Positions 16,507-23,979 of a DNA stretch of 56,713 bases are shown piece by piece. Source of the DNA: Clostridia bacterium (GTDB lineage Bacteria; Bacillota; Clostridia; Christensenellales; Borkfalkiaceae); contig JAGHJS010000025.1 of the NCBI GenBank assembly GCA_017886545.1, forward strand, positions 1 through 56,713, in the 5' to 3' direction. Each line of letters opens with the position of its first letter. The first letter of the stretch is position 1. The position numbers were made by a program, and so were the translations under genes. The notes under the pieces are model-generated. The model was not told the DNA's origin. It saw only the letters and a program-made list of their open reading frames with translations, and did no database searches.

Positions 16507-17352
16507 ATGGATTTTTCCGAATTTCTCGCAACGGGCTGGGGGATGGCGATCTTCATCATCGTCGACCTCGCCGTGCTCGTGCTCATTCTGGCGCTGAATT
16601 ACAAATGGCTGTTCAAGCGCGTGCTCGACGTGCTCTTTTCCTTTGTCTTTCTCGCCGTGTTCTTTGTGTTTTTCCTCATCGCGCTCTTGGCGGACGCGAT
16701 CTACAACAAGGCGGCGAACGCGTATGCGTCGCTGTTCGTTTCGGAGTATTACTGCGGCAAAAAGGGGAAGGTCATCAAAGTGACGACCTTTGCGACCGAG
16801 CGCATCCGCCACGACGAGGCGGGCAACCTGCTCCCCGAACGCGAACGCAGGACGGGCATGGGCAAATTCCTCGCCGCCTGCGGCATGAAGTATTACCCCT
16901 GCCTCGGCGCAGTGTTTGCGGGCAGGCTGAGTTTTGTCGGCCCCCGTCTGATGACGCTCACGGACGCGGGCGCGCTCAGCGAGGAGGGCATGCAGCGCTT
17001 CAGGGTGCGCCCGGGGCTCGTCAGCTCGCTCGAACGCTACGGCGGCGAGAACCTGACTTATCCCGACCTCTTTGAAGAGGACGCGTTGTACGCCGCGCAC
17101 CCCAACCTGTTCCGCGACATCTCTTTCTTTGCCGCCAAGATCGCGCATCGGCTGCGCGGCGACGATCCCGCGCGCCCGTACGGCGAATGCGCGAAGATCG
17201 GCTATGTGGACTGGCTGGAAGAGAGCGGCGCCGTCACCGCGGAGGAAGCGGAGGAGTACCGCACCGAGGGCAAGGCGCGCCTTACCGGCTACGGCAGGCG
17301 CCGCGACGAGCGCAAAGATTTTGAACGGCGGATGTTCACGAATTTCAAATAA
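16507..17352 (+). CDS. Bacterial sugar transferase (phosphoglycosyl transferase) homologue lacking the catalytic Asp-Glu pair
   Basis: This 281-residue membrane protein has two hydrophobic segments (about 12-30 and 41-64) separated by K-W-L-F-K-R-V-L-D, the usual start of the monotopic PGT core. The diagnostic L-S-F-V-G-P-R motif is at 141-147. In active family members a D-E-L-P-Q-L segment precedes it; aligned back from the G-P-R motif, the Asp-Glu pair falls on Lys128-Tyr129 here (K-Y-Y-P-C-L). The family moves a sugar-1-phosphate from UDP-sugar onto polyprenyl phosphate to start glycan assembly, but this protein probably cannot use that mechanism. It is monocistronic, with its own promoter and terminator, and no glycosyltransferase cluster is adjacent. 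A GGAG site precedes the ATG. Confidence 0.75.
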   Translation: MDFSEFLATGWGMAIFIIVDLAVLVLILALNYKWLFKRVLDVLFSFVFLAVFFVFFLIALLADAIYNKAANAYASLFVSEYYCGKKGKVIKVTTFATERIRHDEAGNLLPERERRTGMGKFLAACGMKYYPCLGAVFAGRLSFVGPRLMTLTDAGALSEEGMQRFRVRPGLVSSLERYGGENLTYPDLFEEDALYAAHPNLFRDISFFAAKIAHRLRGDDPARPYGECAKIGYVDWLEESGAVTAEEAEEYRTEGKARLTGYGRRRDERKDFERRMFTNFK

Positions 17353-17364
17353 CGGCAGCAAAAG

Positions 17365-17391
17365 GCGCCCCTCGCGGAATGCGAGGGGCGC
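17365..17391 (+). terminator. Terminator of the sugar-transferase homologue
   Basis: A perfect 11-bp stem (17365-17375 with 17381-17391, GGAAT loop) is followed by TGTTCGTTT, a weak T tract. Confidence 0.7.
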
Positions 17392-17451
17392 TGTTCGTTT
17401 GCCTGCCGTGCGCAGCCGCCGCTCTGCCGTTCGCGTACGGCGCCCTGTGCT

Positions 17452-17525
17452 GGAGGCTTTTTCTTCTCCGCGCGGCTGCGCTGTGTGAGGGAGGCTTTTT
17501 CTTCTCCGCGCGGCTGCGCCGTGTG
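17452..17525. repeat. 36-bp direct repeat, two copies
   Basis: Copies at 17452-17487 and 17490-17525 differ at one base. Both begin GGAGGCTTTTTCTTCTCCGC. The pair lies in the intergenic space between the convergent genes ending at 17352 and 17550. Confidence 0.9.
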
Positions 17526-17549
17526 CCGGCGGGCGCCGTCTGCGGGAGT

Positions 17550-18392
17550 TTATCCGGCGCGGAAAGCGTCCTCTTTCAGCCTGCCGAGCGTCCAGCCGAC
17601 GGAACCGCCCGCCAAAAGCAGCGCTTTCACCTTTTTTTGCAGCGACGTTGTTTCGGGCAGGTCGGCGATAGGCGTGTTTTTATCGGGGAAGATCCATTCG
17701 AGGGCGGCGTCGGCGTTCGGGTCGTGCCGCAGGACTTCGAAATTGCTCTGAAAGTACAGGATGCGCGACCCCTGCGGCAGCAGCGCGGGGAGCGCAGGGG
17801 AGAGCAGCCACGAAGAGCACAGCATCTCCGCCTCCGCATAGGGCGGGTAAAATTCCGCGAAAAAGGCCTTTGCCCGTTGCAGCGAGGCGGCTAGCTCTGC
17901 CTGCGTGAGCCGCGCGTCCGAGGGGATGTGCAGCGAAAGGCAGCGCCGCCCCGTTTCGTCGTGCGTCATTTCGTATTCGAGCGCGCCGAGGCGGAACTCC
18001 CGCATCGAAAGCTGCCGCCAGAACCACCACCCGTTCAAAAGGCGCGGTCTGCCGTATTTCTGCAGGTTTTCCGCCGTGAAGCGGCTCAGAAAGCGCATCG
18101 TCGCGGCGTAAATATCGTCCGCAATGCCGCGCCGCGCATATGCGCCGTGCACAGCCGCGGCGCAGCGGGCAAGGCAGGCGAGCGTTTTCATGCCGTCCGC
18201 ATCCTCCCCGAGCGCGTTTTGCAGGGCTTTGAAGCCCTCTTCCCCCGTCCCGGCGTCGAACAGCATTTCGCAGGCGGCGCGCACCGCGGCGGGGTCCGTC
18301 CGTGGTTCCGCGATCTCCCGTTCCGCCGCTTCGGCGGCGCTGCGCCCCTGCGGGCACATACCGATCCTGTCCCAGAATTCCTGCAGCTGCAT
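17550..18392 (-). CDS. GNAT-like acyltransferase-domain protein
   Basis: This 280-residue soluble protein has the two-part layout of the NAT_N / GNAT_C 'acyltransferase domain-containing' proteins of Clostridia. An alpha-helical N-terminal part (1-110) is followed by a segment with F-R-L-G-A-L-E-Y-E-M and C-L-S-L-H-I-P (about 133-156). A C-terminal part follows with S-S-W-L-L-S-P and Y-F-Q-S-N-F. The family assignment is from recognition of these motifs; substrate and partner are unknown. It is transcribed alone from a near-consensus promoter, divergent from ogt. Confidence 0.65.
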   Translation of the reverse strand: MQLQEFWDRIGMCPQGRSAAEAAEREIAEPRTDPAAVRAACEMLFDAGTGEEGFKALQNALGEDADGMKTLACLARCAAAVHGAYARRGIADDIYAATMRFLSRFTAENLQKYGRPRLLNGWWFWRQLSMREFRLGALEYEMTHDETGRRCLSLHIPSDARLTQAELAASLQRAKAFFAEFYPPYAEAEMLCSSWLLSPALPALLPQGSRILYFQSNFEVLRHDPNADAALEWIFPDKNTPIADLPETTSLQKKVKALLLAGGSVGWTLGRLKEDAFRAG

Positions 18393-18432
18393 ATCCTGCT
18401 CCGCGCGCCCTGCGGCGCATTTGTATTGGAAT

Positions 18433-18462
18433 ATTATAGCGCGGCGCGGCTGCGTTTGTCAA
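18433..18462 (-). promoter_or_regulatory. Promoter of the GNAT-like gene
   Basis: On the minus strand, consensus -35 TTGACA (18457-18462) and consensus -10 TATAAT (18433-18438) are 18 bp apart. It is back to back with the ogt promoter (18471-18499). Confidence 0.82.
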
Positions 18463-18470
18463 CCGCGGGA

Positions 18471-18499
18471 TTGCCTTTCCGCCGCGGCGGTGGTATAAT
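18471..18499 (+). promoter_or_regulatory. Promoter of ogt
   Basis: -35 TTGCCT (18471-18476), a 17-bp spacer and -10 TATAAT (18494-18499) lie 46 bases before the ogt ATG. Confidence 0.75.
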
Positions 18500-18545
18500 G
18501 AGAAAAAACGCCGCGCCGTGTGCGCGGCGGAGGCGGGAACGGAAA

Positions 18546-19145
18546 ATGGAACGCATTGCACGGTATGCATCGCCGCTCGGCGGCATCACGCTGGCGAGCG
18601 ACGGTACGGCGCTCACGGGGCTTTGGTTCGACGGGCAAAAGTACTTCGGCGCGGGGCTTTCGGGCGGGGCGGCGGGAGGCTCCGCCGCCGTATCCGTCGA
18701 GACGGAGGGCGCGGCGGAAGATGGCTTTGCCGCCGTGTTCGGCGAGGCAAAGCGGTGGCTCGACGCCTATTTTGCGGGACGTGTGCCCGATTTTGTACCG
18801 CCGCTCTCCTTCCGCGGCGCGTCGCCCTTCCGCAGGCGGGTGTGGGAACTGCTCCTGCGCATCCCGTACGGCACGGTCACCACCTACGGCGCGCTTGCCG
18901 AAGCGCTTTCGGCGGGGACAGGGGAGCAGGAGCGCCCGTGCGGAAAGAGCTGCGGGGGCGCCGTCTCCGCGCGCGCGGTCGGCGGGGCGGTCGGGCACAA
19001 TCCCGTGTCGCTGATCGTGCCCTGCCACAGGGTGATCGGCGCGGACGGCAGCCTGACGGGCTACGCGGGCGGGGTGGAGAAAAAGCGGGCGCTGCTGCGG
19101 CTGGAAGGGGCGTCTCTCACGCCGGATCGGCCGCTCTTCCGATAA
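18546..19145 (+). CDS. ogt: Methylated-DNA--protein-cysteine S-methyltransferase
   Basis: This 199-residue suicide DNA-repair protein moves the methyl group from O6-methylguanine to its own cysteine. The active site is Cys160 in I-V-P-C-H-R-V-I-G, followed by G-Y-A-G-G-V-E-K-K. The helix-turn-helix region is F-R-R-R-V-W-E-L-L with I-P-Y-G-T-V-T-T-Y-G. An insertion of about 18 residues with two extra Cys (Cys132 and Cys136) sits between the Tyr-Gly helix and the A-V-G-G-A-V-G-H-N-P segment. The ATG at 18546 fits the family start; the ribosome site is weak. Expression is probably constitutive from the promoter at 18471. Confidence 0.92.
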   Translation: MERIARYASPLGGITLASDGTALTGLWFDGQKYFGAGLSGGAAGGSAAVSVETEGAAEDGFAAVFGEAKRWLDAYFAGRVPDFVPPLSFRGASPFRRRVWELLLRIPYGTVTTYGALAEALSAGTGEQERPCGKSCGGAVSARAVGGAVGHNPVSLIVPCHRVIGADGSLTGYAGGVEKKRALLRLEGASLTPDRPLFR

Positions 19146-19160
19146 AAAATACAAAAGCCC

Positions 19161-19189
19161 TTTTCTTTTGGGGGTGGGTATGGTACAAT
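19161..19189 (+). promoter_or_regulatory. Promoter of the ATP-pyrophosphatase/ferredoxin pair
   Basis: -10 TACAAT (19184-19189) has -35-like TTTTCT (19161-19166) 17 bp upstream; the -35 is weak. Confidence 0.5.
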
Positions 19190-19223
19190 ACAGGCGGCGG
19201 GAGTGCCGCCGAAGGGGGAAGGT

Positions 19224-20621
19224 ATGTATACGTTACAGAGCCGCTGGAAGCTCGAGGGGAAAGCGCTGTATTATTACGGACTGCGCAATCGCGAAAACAT
19301 GTTCCGCAACCGCATCCGCCTCACCGCGAAACAGCATGCGATCGTCAGCGCTCTCCCGAAAGAGCTGACCGAGCATGAAAAGCGCGCGCTCAAAGGGCTG
19401 CTCGGCGAGCAGGTCGTGCCGCAGGATCGGCTGCGCATGGTACCGAAAAGCCTTGCCGAGGCGCGGTTCTGCACGGAGTGCTGCGCCAACGATTTTATCC
19501 TGCCCGGGCTGGAGTTTGACGAAGACGGCCGCTGCCCGCTGTGCCAGACGCGCGATAAAACGGAGAAATTAAGGAGCATCCTGCCCCTCGTCAAGGACAT
19601 CCCGCGCAGCAGAAAGTCGCGCTTCGACGTCGCGCTGTTCTACACGGGCGGGAAAGATTCGACCTTCCTGCTGTATTACCTCTCCGAGGTGAAGGGGCTG
19701 CGCGTTCTGGCGCTCACCTGGGAGATCCCCTTCGCGTCGGAGAGCGCCAAGGCGAGCATGGAGGGCGCGCGCCGCGCCTTCCGCAACGTGGAATTCATCT
19801 CCCGCGCGGTCAGCCGCGCCGACCTTACGCGCGTCTACCGCGCTCTGTACGAGCGCGCGGAGAATACCTGCGCCTGCCCGTCGCTCGCGTACCTGCTGTT
19901 CTACCCCGAACTCGTCGAAAACCGCGTGCCGTATTTTATGGCGGGGAACGAACCCGTGCAGATGCTCGGGCTGTACTACAACCATATCGCGCCCAAGCTC
20001 GCCTACACCTTCGCGACGGGCAGGGCGTTCGCCTTTTTGTACAACGTCGGCAGGGTGCTCACCCTGCACCCGCCGCTCAGACAGGGGCAGATCCAGACCA
20101 TCCTGACCATGAAGCAGCTCGCGTACGGCGACAATTTTTTCAAAAAACACAGCGGCTTCCAGGGCGAGCCCGTTTCGTCCGTGGTGCAGGCGATCCATTC
20201 CGTGCCCGAACTGCTGCCGCCGCTCAGACGCAGCATCCGCCGCTCGCCGTGGCGGGGCACGGTGCCCGCCTTCGTGCATATCGATATGGACGAAGTCTGC
20301 GGCGGCGTGTACGACTGGAACAAGGTCCGGGAGATCCTTGTCGGCAAGTGCGGCTGGGTCCCGCCCGCCGACGATAAAAAGGCGCTGCACACCAGCTGCA
20401 AGATCGAGCGCTGCAAGGACCATTCGCAGTTCGTGCGTTTTTACGAGTGCAGGAGCAAGCTCATTCCGTTCAGCGCGCTGGAAATTTCGCTGGCGAGCCG
20501 CAACTGCGGGCGCTCCCGCGAGGAGACGGTGTACGAAATGGAACACCTCTGCGGCTTTACCCTCGAAGAGCCGCCCGCATGCGCCGTCATGCGCGCCTAT
20601 CTGGAGGGCGGCGATGTGTAA
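19224..20621 (+). CDS. ATP-pyrophosphatase (PP-loop) protein with zinc ribbon, WbpG/thiolase-like
   Basis: This 465-residue protein has an N-terminal helical part (1-80) that I do not recognise. A zinc-ribbon-like set Cys83, Cys86, Cys104 and Cys107 encloses P-G-L-E-F-D-E-D-G. An N-type PP-loop follows at 140-147 (Y-T-G-G-K-D-S-T). The C-terminal region is Cys-rich (S-C-K-I-E-R-C). PP-loop ATPases adenylate a carbonyl or tRNA base before adding N or S; the ribbon-plus-loop order resembles N-acetyl-sugar amidotransferases (WbpG) and some tRNA thiolases. The next gene, overlapping by 8 bases, encodes a ferredoxin-flavodoxin protein, so a redox- or sulfur-linked reaction is plausible (inference). 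GAAGGGGGAAGG precedes the ATG. The substrate cannot be stated from sequence. Confidence 0.75.
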   Translation: MYTLQSRWKLEGKALYYYGLRNRENMFRNRIRLTAKQHAIVSALPKELTEHEKRALKGLLGEQVVPQDRLRMVPKSLAEARFCTECCANDFILPGLEFDEDGRCPLCQTRDKTEKLRSILPLVKDIPRSRKSRFDVALFYTGGKDSTFLLYYLSEVKGLRVLALTWEIPFASESAKASMEGARRAFRNVEFISRAVSRADLTRVYRALYERAENTCACPSLAYLLFYPELVENRVPYFMAGNEPVQMLGLYYNHIAPKLAYTFATGRAFAFLYNVGRVLTLHPPLRQGQIQTILTMKQLAYGDNFFKKHSGFQGEPVSSVVQAIHSVPELLPPLRRSIRRSPWRGTVPAFVHIDMDEVCGGVYDWNKVREILVGKCGWVPPADDKKALHTSCKIERCKDHSQFVRFYECRSKLIPFSALEISLASRNCGRSREETVYEMEHLCGFTLEEPPACAVMRAYLEGGDV

Positions 20622-21312
20622 CGTGTACTGCTTTTCGGGCAGCGGGCACAGCCGCGCGGTCGCGGCGTTTCTGGCGGAAAAGCTCGGCGCCGCCGTGCAG
20701 GATACCGAAGGGGCGGAGCTCTCTTCCGCGGCGCCCTGCGCGGTCGTGTTCCCCGTCTACTGCCAGGGCGTTCCCGCGCCCGTAAAGGCGTTTTTTGCCG
20801 CCCTGCGCGCGGAGCAGGTCGCCCTGGTCGCCGTGCACGGCGGGGTCTCGTACGGCAGGGCGTTGTACGAGGCAAAAAAGATGGTGCGCGGCAGGGTCGT
20901 GGCGGGCGCGTATGTGCGGACAGGGCACACCTACCTGCGGGAGGGGAACGTCTTTGACGGGGCGGCGCTCCTGCCGCTCGTACAGCGGCTGAAGCTGCTG
21001 CGGGAAGGGGACGTACTTGCGGAAGTGCACATCCCCGCCACGCGCAAAAATCCGTTCGCGGCGTTCGCGCCCGCCTGGCGGAGCCGTCTCGGCGTGCGCC
21101 TTCTGCGCGGCGATGCCTGCAACGGCTGCAATGTTTGCGGCGGGGCGTGCCCCGTGCATACGATGCGGCAGGGGAAGGCGGGCGGCGGCTGCATCCGCTG
21201 CCTGCGCTGCGTGCAGGCCTGCCCGCGCGGTGCGCTTTCCTTCCGTCTGCGCCCCGTGTTGCACCGCTACCTTGCCCGCCGCCGCACCGCGCAGACGGTG
21301 CTGTATCTCTGA
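20614..21312 (+). CDS. Ferredoxin-flavodoxin fusion protein (EFR1-like)
   Basis: This 232-residue protein has an N-terminal flavodoxin-like fold with the phosphate loop F-S-G-S-G-H-S (about 7-13). It ends in a double [4Fe-4S] ferredoxin domain with Cys169, 172, 175, 179 and Cys193, 196, 199, 203. Such proteins shuttle electrons between a cofactor-bearing enzyme and iron-sulfur centres. The ATG lies inside the end of the PP-loop gene (8-base overlap, GGAGGG site), so the two should be made together. That coupling suggests it supplies electrons to the PP-loop enzyme or its product (inference). Confidence 0.85.
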   Translation: MCNVYCFSGSGHSRAVAAFLAEKLGAAVQDTEGAELSSAAPCAVVFPVYCQGVPAPVKAFFAALRAEQVALVAVHGGVSYGRALYEAKKMVRGRVVAGAYVRTGHTYLREGNVFDGAALLPLVQRLKLLREGDVLAEVHIPATRKNPFAAFAPAWRSRLGVRLLRGDACNGCNVCGGACPVHTMRQGKAGGGCIRCLRCVQACPRGALSFRLRPVLHRYLARRRTAQTVLYL

Positions 21313-21416
21313 TCGCACCCGTGTCGGCGGACGGTTGCATTCCGCAAGGCTGACCGCCGGGCGGAACTACCCGTACAGGCATCTTTGGTTCTGAGAAAAA
21401 ATAAAGACAAATTGCA

Positions 21417-21460
21417 CAACGGTCTTCGTCCGCTTTCGGTGCGGCGAGGACCGTTGTTTC
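21417..21460 (+). terminator. Terminator after the PP-loop/ferredoxin pair
   Basis: A long stem (21417-21433 with 21441-21456, one bulge) is followed by TTTC. It lies about 100 bases downstream of the stop. No gene is supported between 21313 and 21713; the space holds this terminator, the next promoter and a 24-base palindrome. Confidence 0.75.
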
Positions 21461-21590
21461 ATGCTTTCAACGGATCTGAAAGGAATTGTGGGCAGGGGGC
21501 ATGGCTTTGTGTGGCGCCGTAAAATAAAGGGATACAATATAGAAGTAGTTTGTCATGCGGGAATGTATTGGAAAGTGCATAACAAAGCTC

Positions 21591-21619
21591 TTGAATTATT
21601 GAAGACGCTGTGCTATAAT
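21591..21619 (+). promoter_or_regulatory. Promoter of the lipoprotein gene
   Basis: -35 TTGAAT (21591-21596), a 17-bp spacer and -10 TATAAT (21614-21619). Confidence 0.8.
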
Positions 21620-21646
21620 ATAGTAAAGGATCCGGCGCCGCGGCGC

Positions 21647-21670
21647 CCCCTTTCCCGTACGGGAAAGGGG
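21647..21670. promoter_or_regulatory. Perfect 24-base palindrome in the lipoprotein leader
   Basis: The palindrome (arms CCCCTTTCCCGT and its complement) lies between the promoter and the ribosome site. It could be an operator or an RNA hairpin that limits readthrough; there is no T tract. Confidence 0.6.
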
Positions 21671-21713
21671 AACGTTTGACTGGAACCTTTTGCCGGACAA
21701 TGGGAGGTTATAT

Positions 21714-22850
21714 ATGAAAAAGTGGATCACAGCCGTACTTGCGGCGCTTCTGGCGCTGTCTGTATCGGCAGCCTTTGTGGCTTGCGGAGACGGCGAAACG
21801 CCGGGCGGCGACCCTAATGAAGGCAATAAGGGTACGCGCTACTCTATTCAAGCGCCGAGCGCATCCGAGAATTTTACGATCACCGGTTTGCCGAACGGCG
21901 CATATGAGGGAGATGCTGTGTCTTTCGGCATCACGCTGACGTATCCCGCTGACAGCGTTATCAATTCCGTAGAAATACATGGTTCGGAAACAGGGTATAA
22001 AGAACTCACGGCAGGCGCGGATGGAAATTATTCCTTTACGATGCCGGCAGAACCGATTTCTCTTTCGGTCGATGTGGACTATTATCCTGACAACGAGACG
22101 GATAATTTTTTGAGTTGGGATGAGGAAAATCCCGTTTCTGTTGTAAAGTGGCAGCCCTCTTACGAAGGAGACCAATATTACGACAGCGATGATGTGCAGT
22201 TGGTTTCAACGATCACAAGCCAGCCTTCTCAGTCTGCAGCGAGTATGGCGCTTACGGTACATGAAGAAAGGGCGTTTTCGCTCGATCAGAGTGTGGTTCC
22301 GGATGACGCACTGACGGTGGAGGTCGGCGAGCGGCAGCTGTCAAATGAAGCGATTCAATTTACGGTACAGATCGACACATCCAAAGTCAGTGCGGGAACG
22401 GCAAAGATCGTGCTTGTCGTCGAGAACGGACATAAATTCGGGGATGAGGCTCTTCTTGCATGTACGGTCACTGTGACGGAGCCTGAGCCGCTCGATGAAA
22501 TAGAGATCTGGACGGAAACGGTCATCTTTGATTTGTCGGCAATTATCGATGAGCCGACTACGGAAGATTTGTATTTTTCCTTCGAGGATCTGGATTGGAA
22601 ACCTACCATGTATGCCCAACAGTACCAGACCGTGCTTGATGGTTATTATACCGTTGCAGATGACAATACGGTCACTCTCACATTGAATTATGCGGTCGGG
22701 CATCGGTATAAAATCGAATTGAATTTCCGACCGCCGAACCCGGACGCAACGCCGACAATAGAAGCCGGCAAGAGCGAAAATGCTACTTATTCCAATAATG
22801 AGCTGCGTTTTACGGCTGAAAAAGGCTCGATCACTTTTATCTTATCTTAG
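21714..22850 (+). CDS. Secreted lipoprotein of unknown function
   Basis: This 378-residue protein has a lipoprotein signal peptide: basic K-K, a hydrophobic core (residues 5-20) and a lipobox A-F-V-A-C with Cys24 as the predicted lipidated residue. The mature part starts with a Gly/Asp/Asn-rich linker, then beta-rich sequence resembling Ig-like or carbohydrate-binding modules, but I do not recognise a named domain. Codon use is less GC-rich than in neighbouring housekeeping genes. I chose ATG 21714 because GGGAGG precedes it and the signal peptide then starts correctly. It is transcribed alone between its own promoter and terminator. Confidence 0.85.
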   Translation: MKKWITAVLAALLALSVSAAFVACGDGETPGGDPNEGNKGTRYSIQAPSASENFTITGLPNGAYEGDAVSFGITLTYPADSVINSVEIHGSETGYKELTAGADGNYSFTMPAEPISLSVDVDYYPDNETDNFLSWDEENPVSVVKWQPSYEGDQYYDSDDVQLVSTITSQPSQSAASMALTVHEERAFSLDQSVVPDDALTVEVGERQLSNEAIQFTVQIDTSKVSAGTAKIVLVVENGHKFGDEALLACTVTVTEPEPLDEIEIWTETVIFDLSAIIDEPTTEDLYFSFEDLDWKPTMYAQQYQTVLDGYYTVADDNTVTLTLNYAVGHRYKIELNFRPPNPDATPTIEAGKSENATYSNNELRFTAEKGSITFILS

Positions 22851-22868
22851 AGCAAATGATTGAATACA

Positions 22869-22898
22869 GGGGCGCGCTGGCGGGAGCGCCCCTTTTTG
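22869..22898 (+). terminator. Terminator of the lipoprotein gene
   Basis: A 7-bp GC stem (22869-22875 with 22886-22892) is followed by T5. Between here and 23062 I see no gene or recognisable RNA. Confidence 0.8.
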
Positions 22899-23062
22899 AT
22901 TTTCGCCCTGCCGCGCAAAGCGTTTTTGCCCGTAAAGCGGGGCTGCGGTGCGGCGCAGAAAAGGGCATTTGCTCCCGAAACGGGAGGAGAAGTGCGGGAT
23001 ACGCGCAAAAAAAGGCGCCGTGTGTCAGAATTTGATAATTTTTGAAATCCTGTGTAAAACAG

Positions 23063-23091
23063 TTGACGCGGGGGAGGGTAGTCTTTATAAT
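23063..23091 (+). promoter_or_regulatory. Promoter of the ABC exporter / giant surface protein operon
   Basis: -35 TTGACG (23063-23068), a 17-bp spacer and -10 TATAAT (23086-23091). The -10 is the start of a 17-bp tandem duplication, so a second TATAAT lies 17 bp further on. The leader to the ATPase ATG is about 155 bases. Confidence 0.8.
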
Positions 23092-23119
23092 TGCTTTATC
23101 TATATAATTGCTTTATCTA
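23086..23119. repeat. Perfect 17-bp tandem duplication covering the -10 element
   Basis: TATAATTGCTTTATCTA occurs at 23086-23102 and again at 23103-23119 with no change. Confidence 0.95.
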
Positions 23120-23256
23120 TTTGTGTTAAAATATTATGAATCGCCGTATACCCGTAAAAAAAGAAAACGTTGTTTGCCTTGGCGGCGGTTCACGGGCACG
23201 CGCATGCTGCCGTTTCCGCAACAACGGCAGAAGGCTGCATAAAGAGGATCGCGAAC

Positions 23257-23979
23257 ATGCTGAAAATCGAAAAATATTCAAAAAAATACAGAAACAATGA
23301 CGCCTATTCCGCCAAAGAGATCGATCTTATAGCGGAAGCGGGCGAAGTCTGCGGGCTGGTCGGCAGCAACGGCGCGGGCAAGTCTACGATCATCAAAGCG
23401 GTGACGGGCATCCTGCCCTTCGACGAGGGGACCATTACGCTCGAGGGATATGACATCGTGCGGCAGCCCGAACAGGCAAAGCGGCTCATCGGATATGTGC
23501 CGGACGATCATACCGTCTACGAAAAGCTCACGGGCAGGGAATACGTCAATTACATCGGCAGCCTGTACGGGGCGAGCAAGGAGCAGAAGCGCCGCGCCGT
23601 GGAAGAGCTGGCGGTGACATTCGGCATTGCGCATGCGCTGGACGTACAGATCGCCAATTATTCGCACGGCATGAAGCAGAAGATCTGCATTCTCGGTTCG
23701 CTGGTACACGAGCCGATGCTTTGGGTGCTCGACGAACCGATGGTCGGGCTGGATCCGCAGACCATGATCCTGCTGCGCAATTTTATACGCAAGTACGCGG
23801 ACGACGGGCACATCGTACTCTTTTCTTCGCACAATCTGGACACGGTGCAGAAGGTCTGCGACAAAGTTGCCTTTATCCGTGCGGGCGAATTGATCAGCCT
23901 GACCGATCTGCGCAACGAAAAAGATTTCGATCTCGAAGCGTATTATCTGAAAGCGACCGAGGTGGCGGCAAATGCTTGA
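23257..23979 (+). CDS. ABC transporter ATP-binding protein
   Basis: This 240-residue ATPase has Walker A G-S-N-G-A-G-K-S-T at 36-44. The signature is the non-classical N-Y-S-H-G-M-K-Q-K, common in ABC-2 exporters. Walker B ends in W-V-L-D-E-P, and the H-loop is in S-S-H-N-L-D. The ATG at 23257 is placed by an AGAGGA site; upstream in-frame codons give no family similarity. It overlaps the permease gene by 8 bases. With the permease it should form an exporter, and the giant surface protein follows in the same operon. Confidence 0.93.
   Translation: MLKIEKYSKKYRNNDAYSAKEIDLIAEAGEVCGLVGSNGAGKSTIIKAVTGILPFDEGTITLEGYDIVRQPEQAKRLIGYVPDDHTVYEKLTGREYVNYIGSLYGASKEQKRRAVEELAVTFGIAHALDVQIANYSHGMKQKICILGSLVHEPMLWVLDEPMVGLDPQTMILLRNFIRKYADDGHIVLFSSHNLDTVQKVCDKVAFIRAGELISLTDLRNEKDFDLEAYYLKATEVAANA

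Noticed and set aside
21461-21679. 72-codon frame before the lipoprotein gene
   Set aside because: It runs through the lipoprotein promoter (21591-21619) and palindrome and has no ribosome site.
23136-23300. Small ATG frame of about 54 codons in the exporter leader
   Set aside because: No ribosome site, no similarity, overlaps the ATPase gene in another frame; could only be a leader peptide without evidence.
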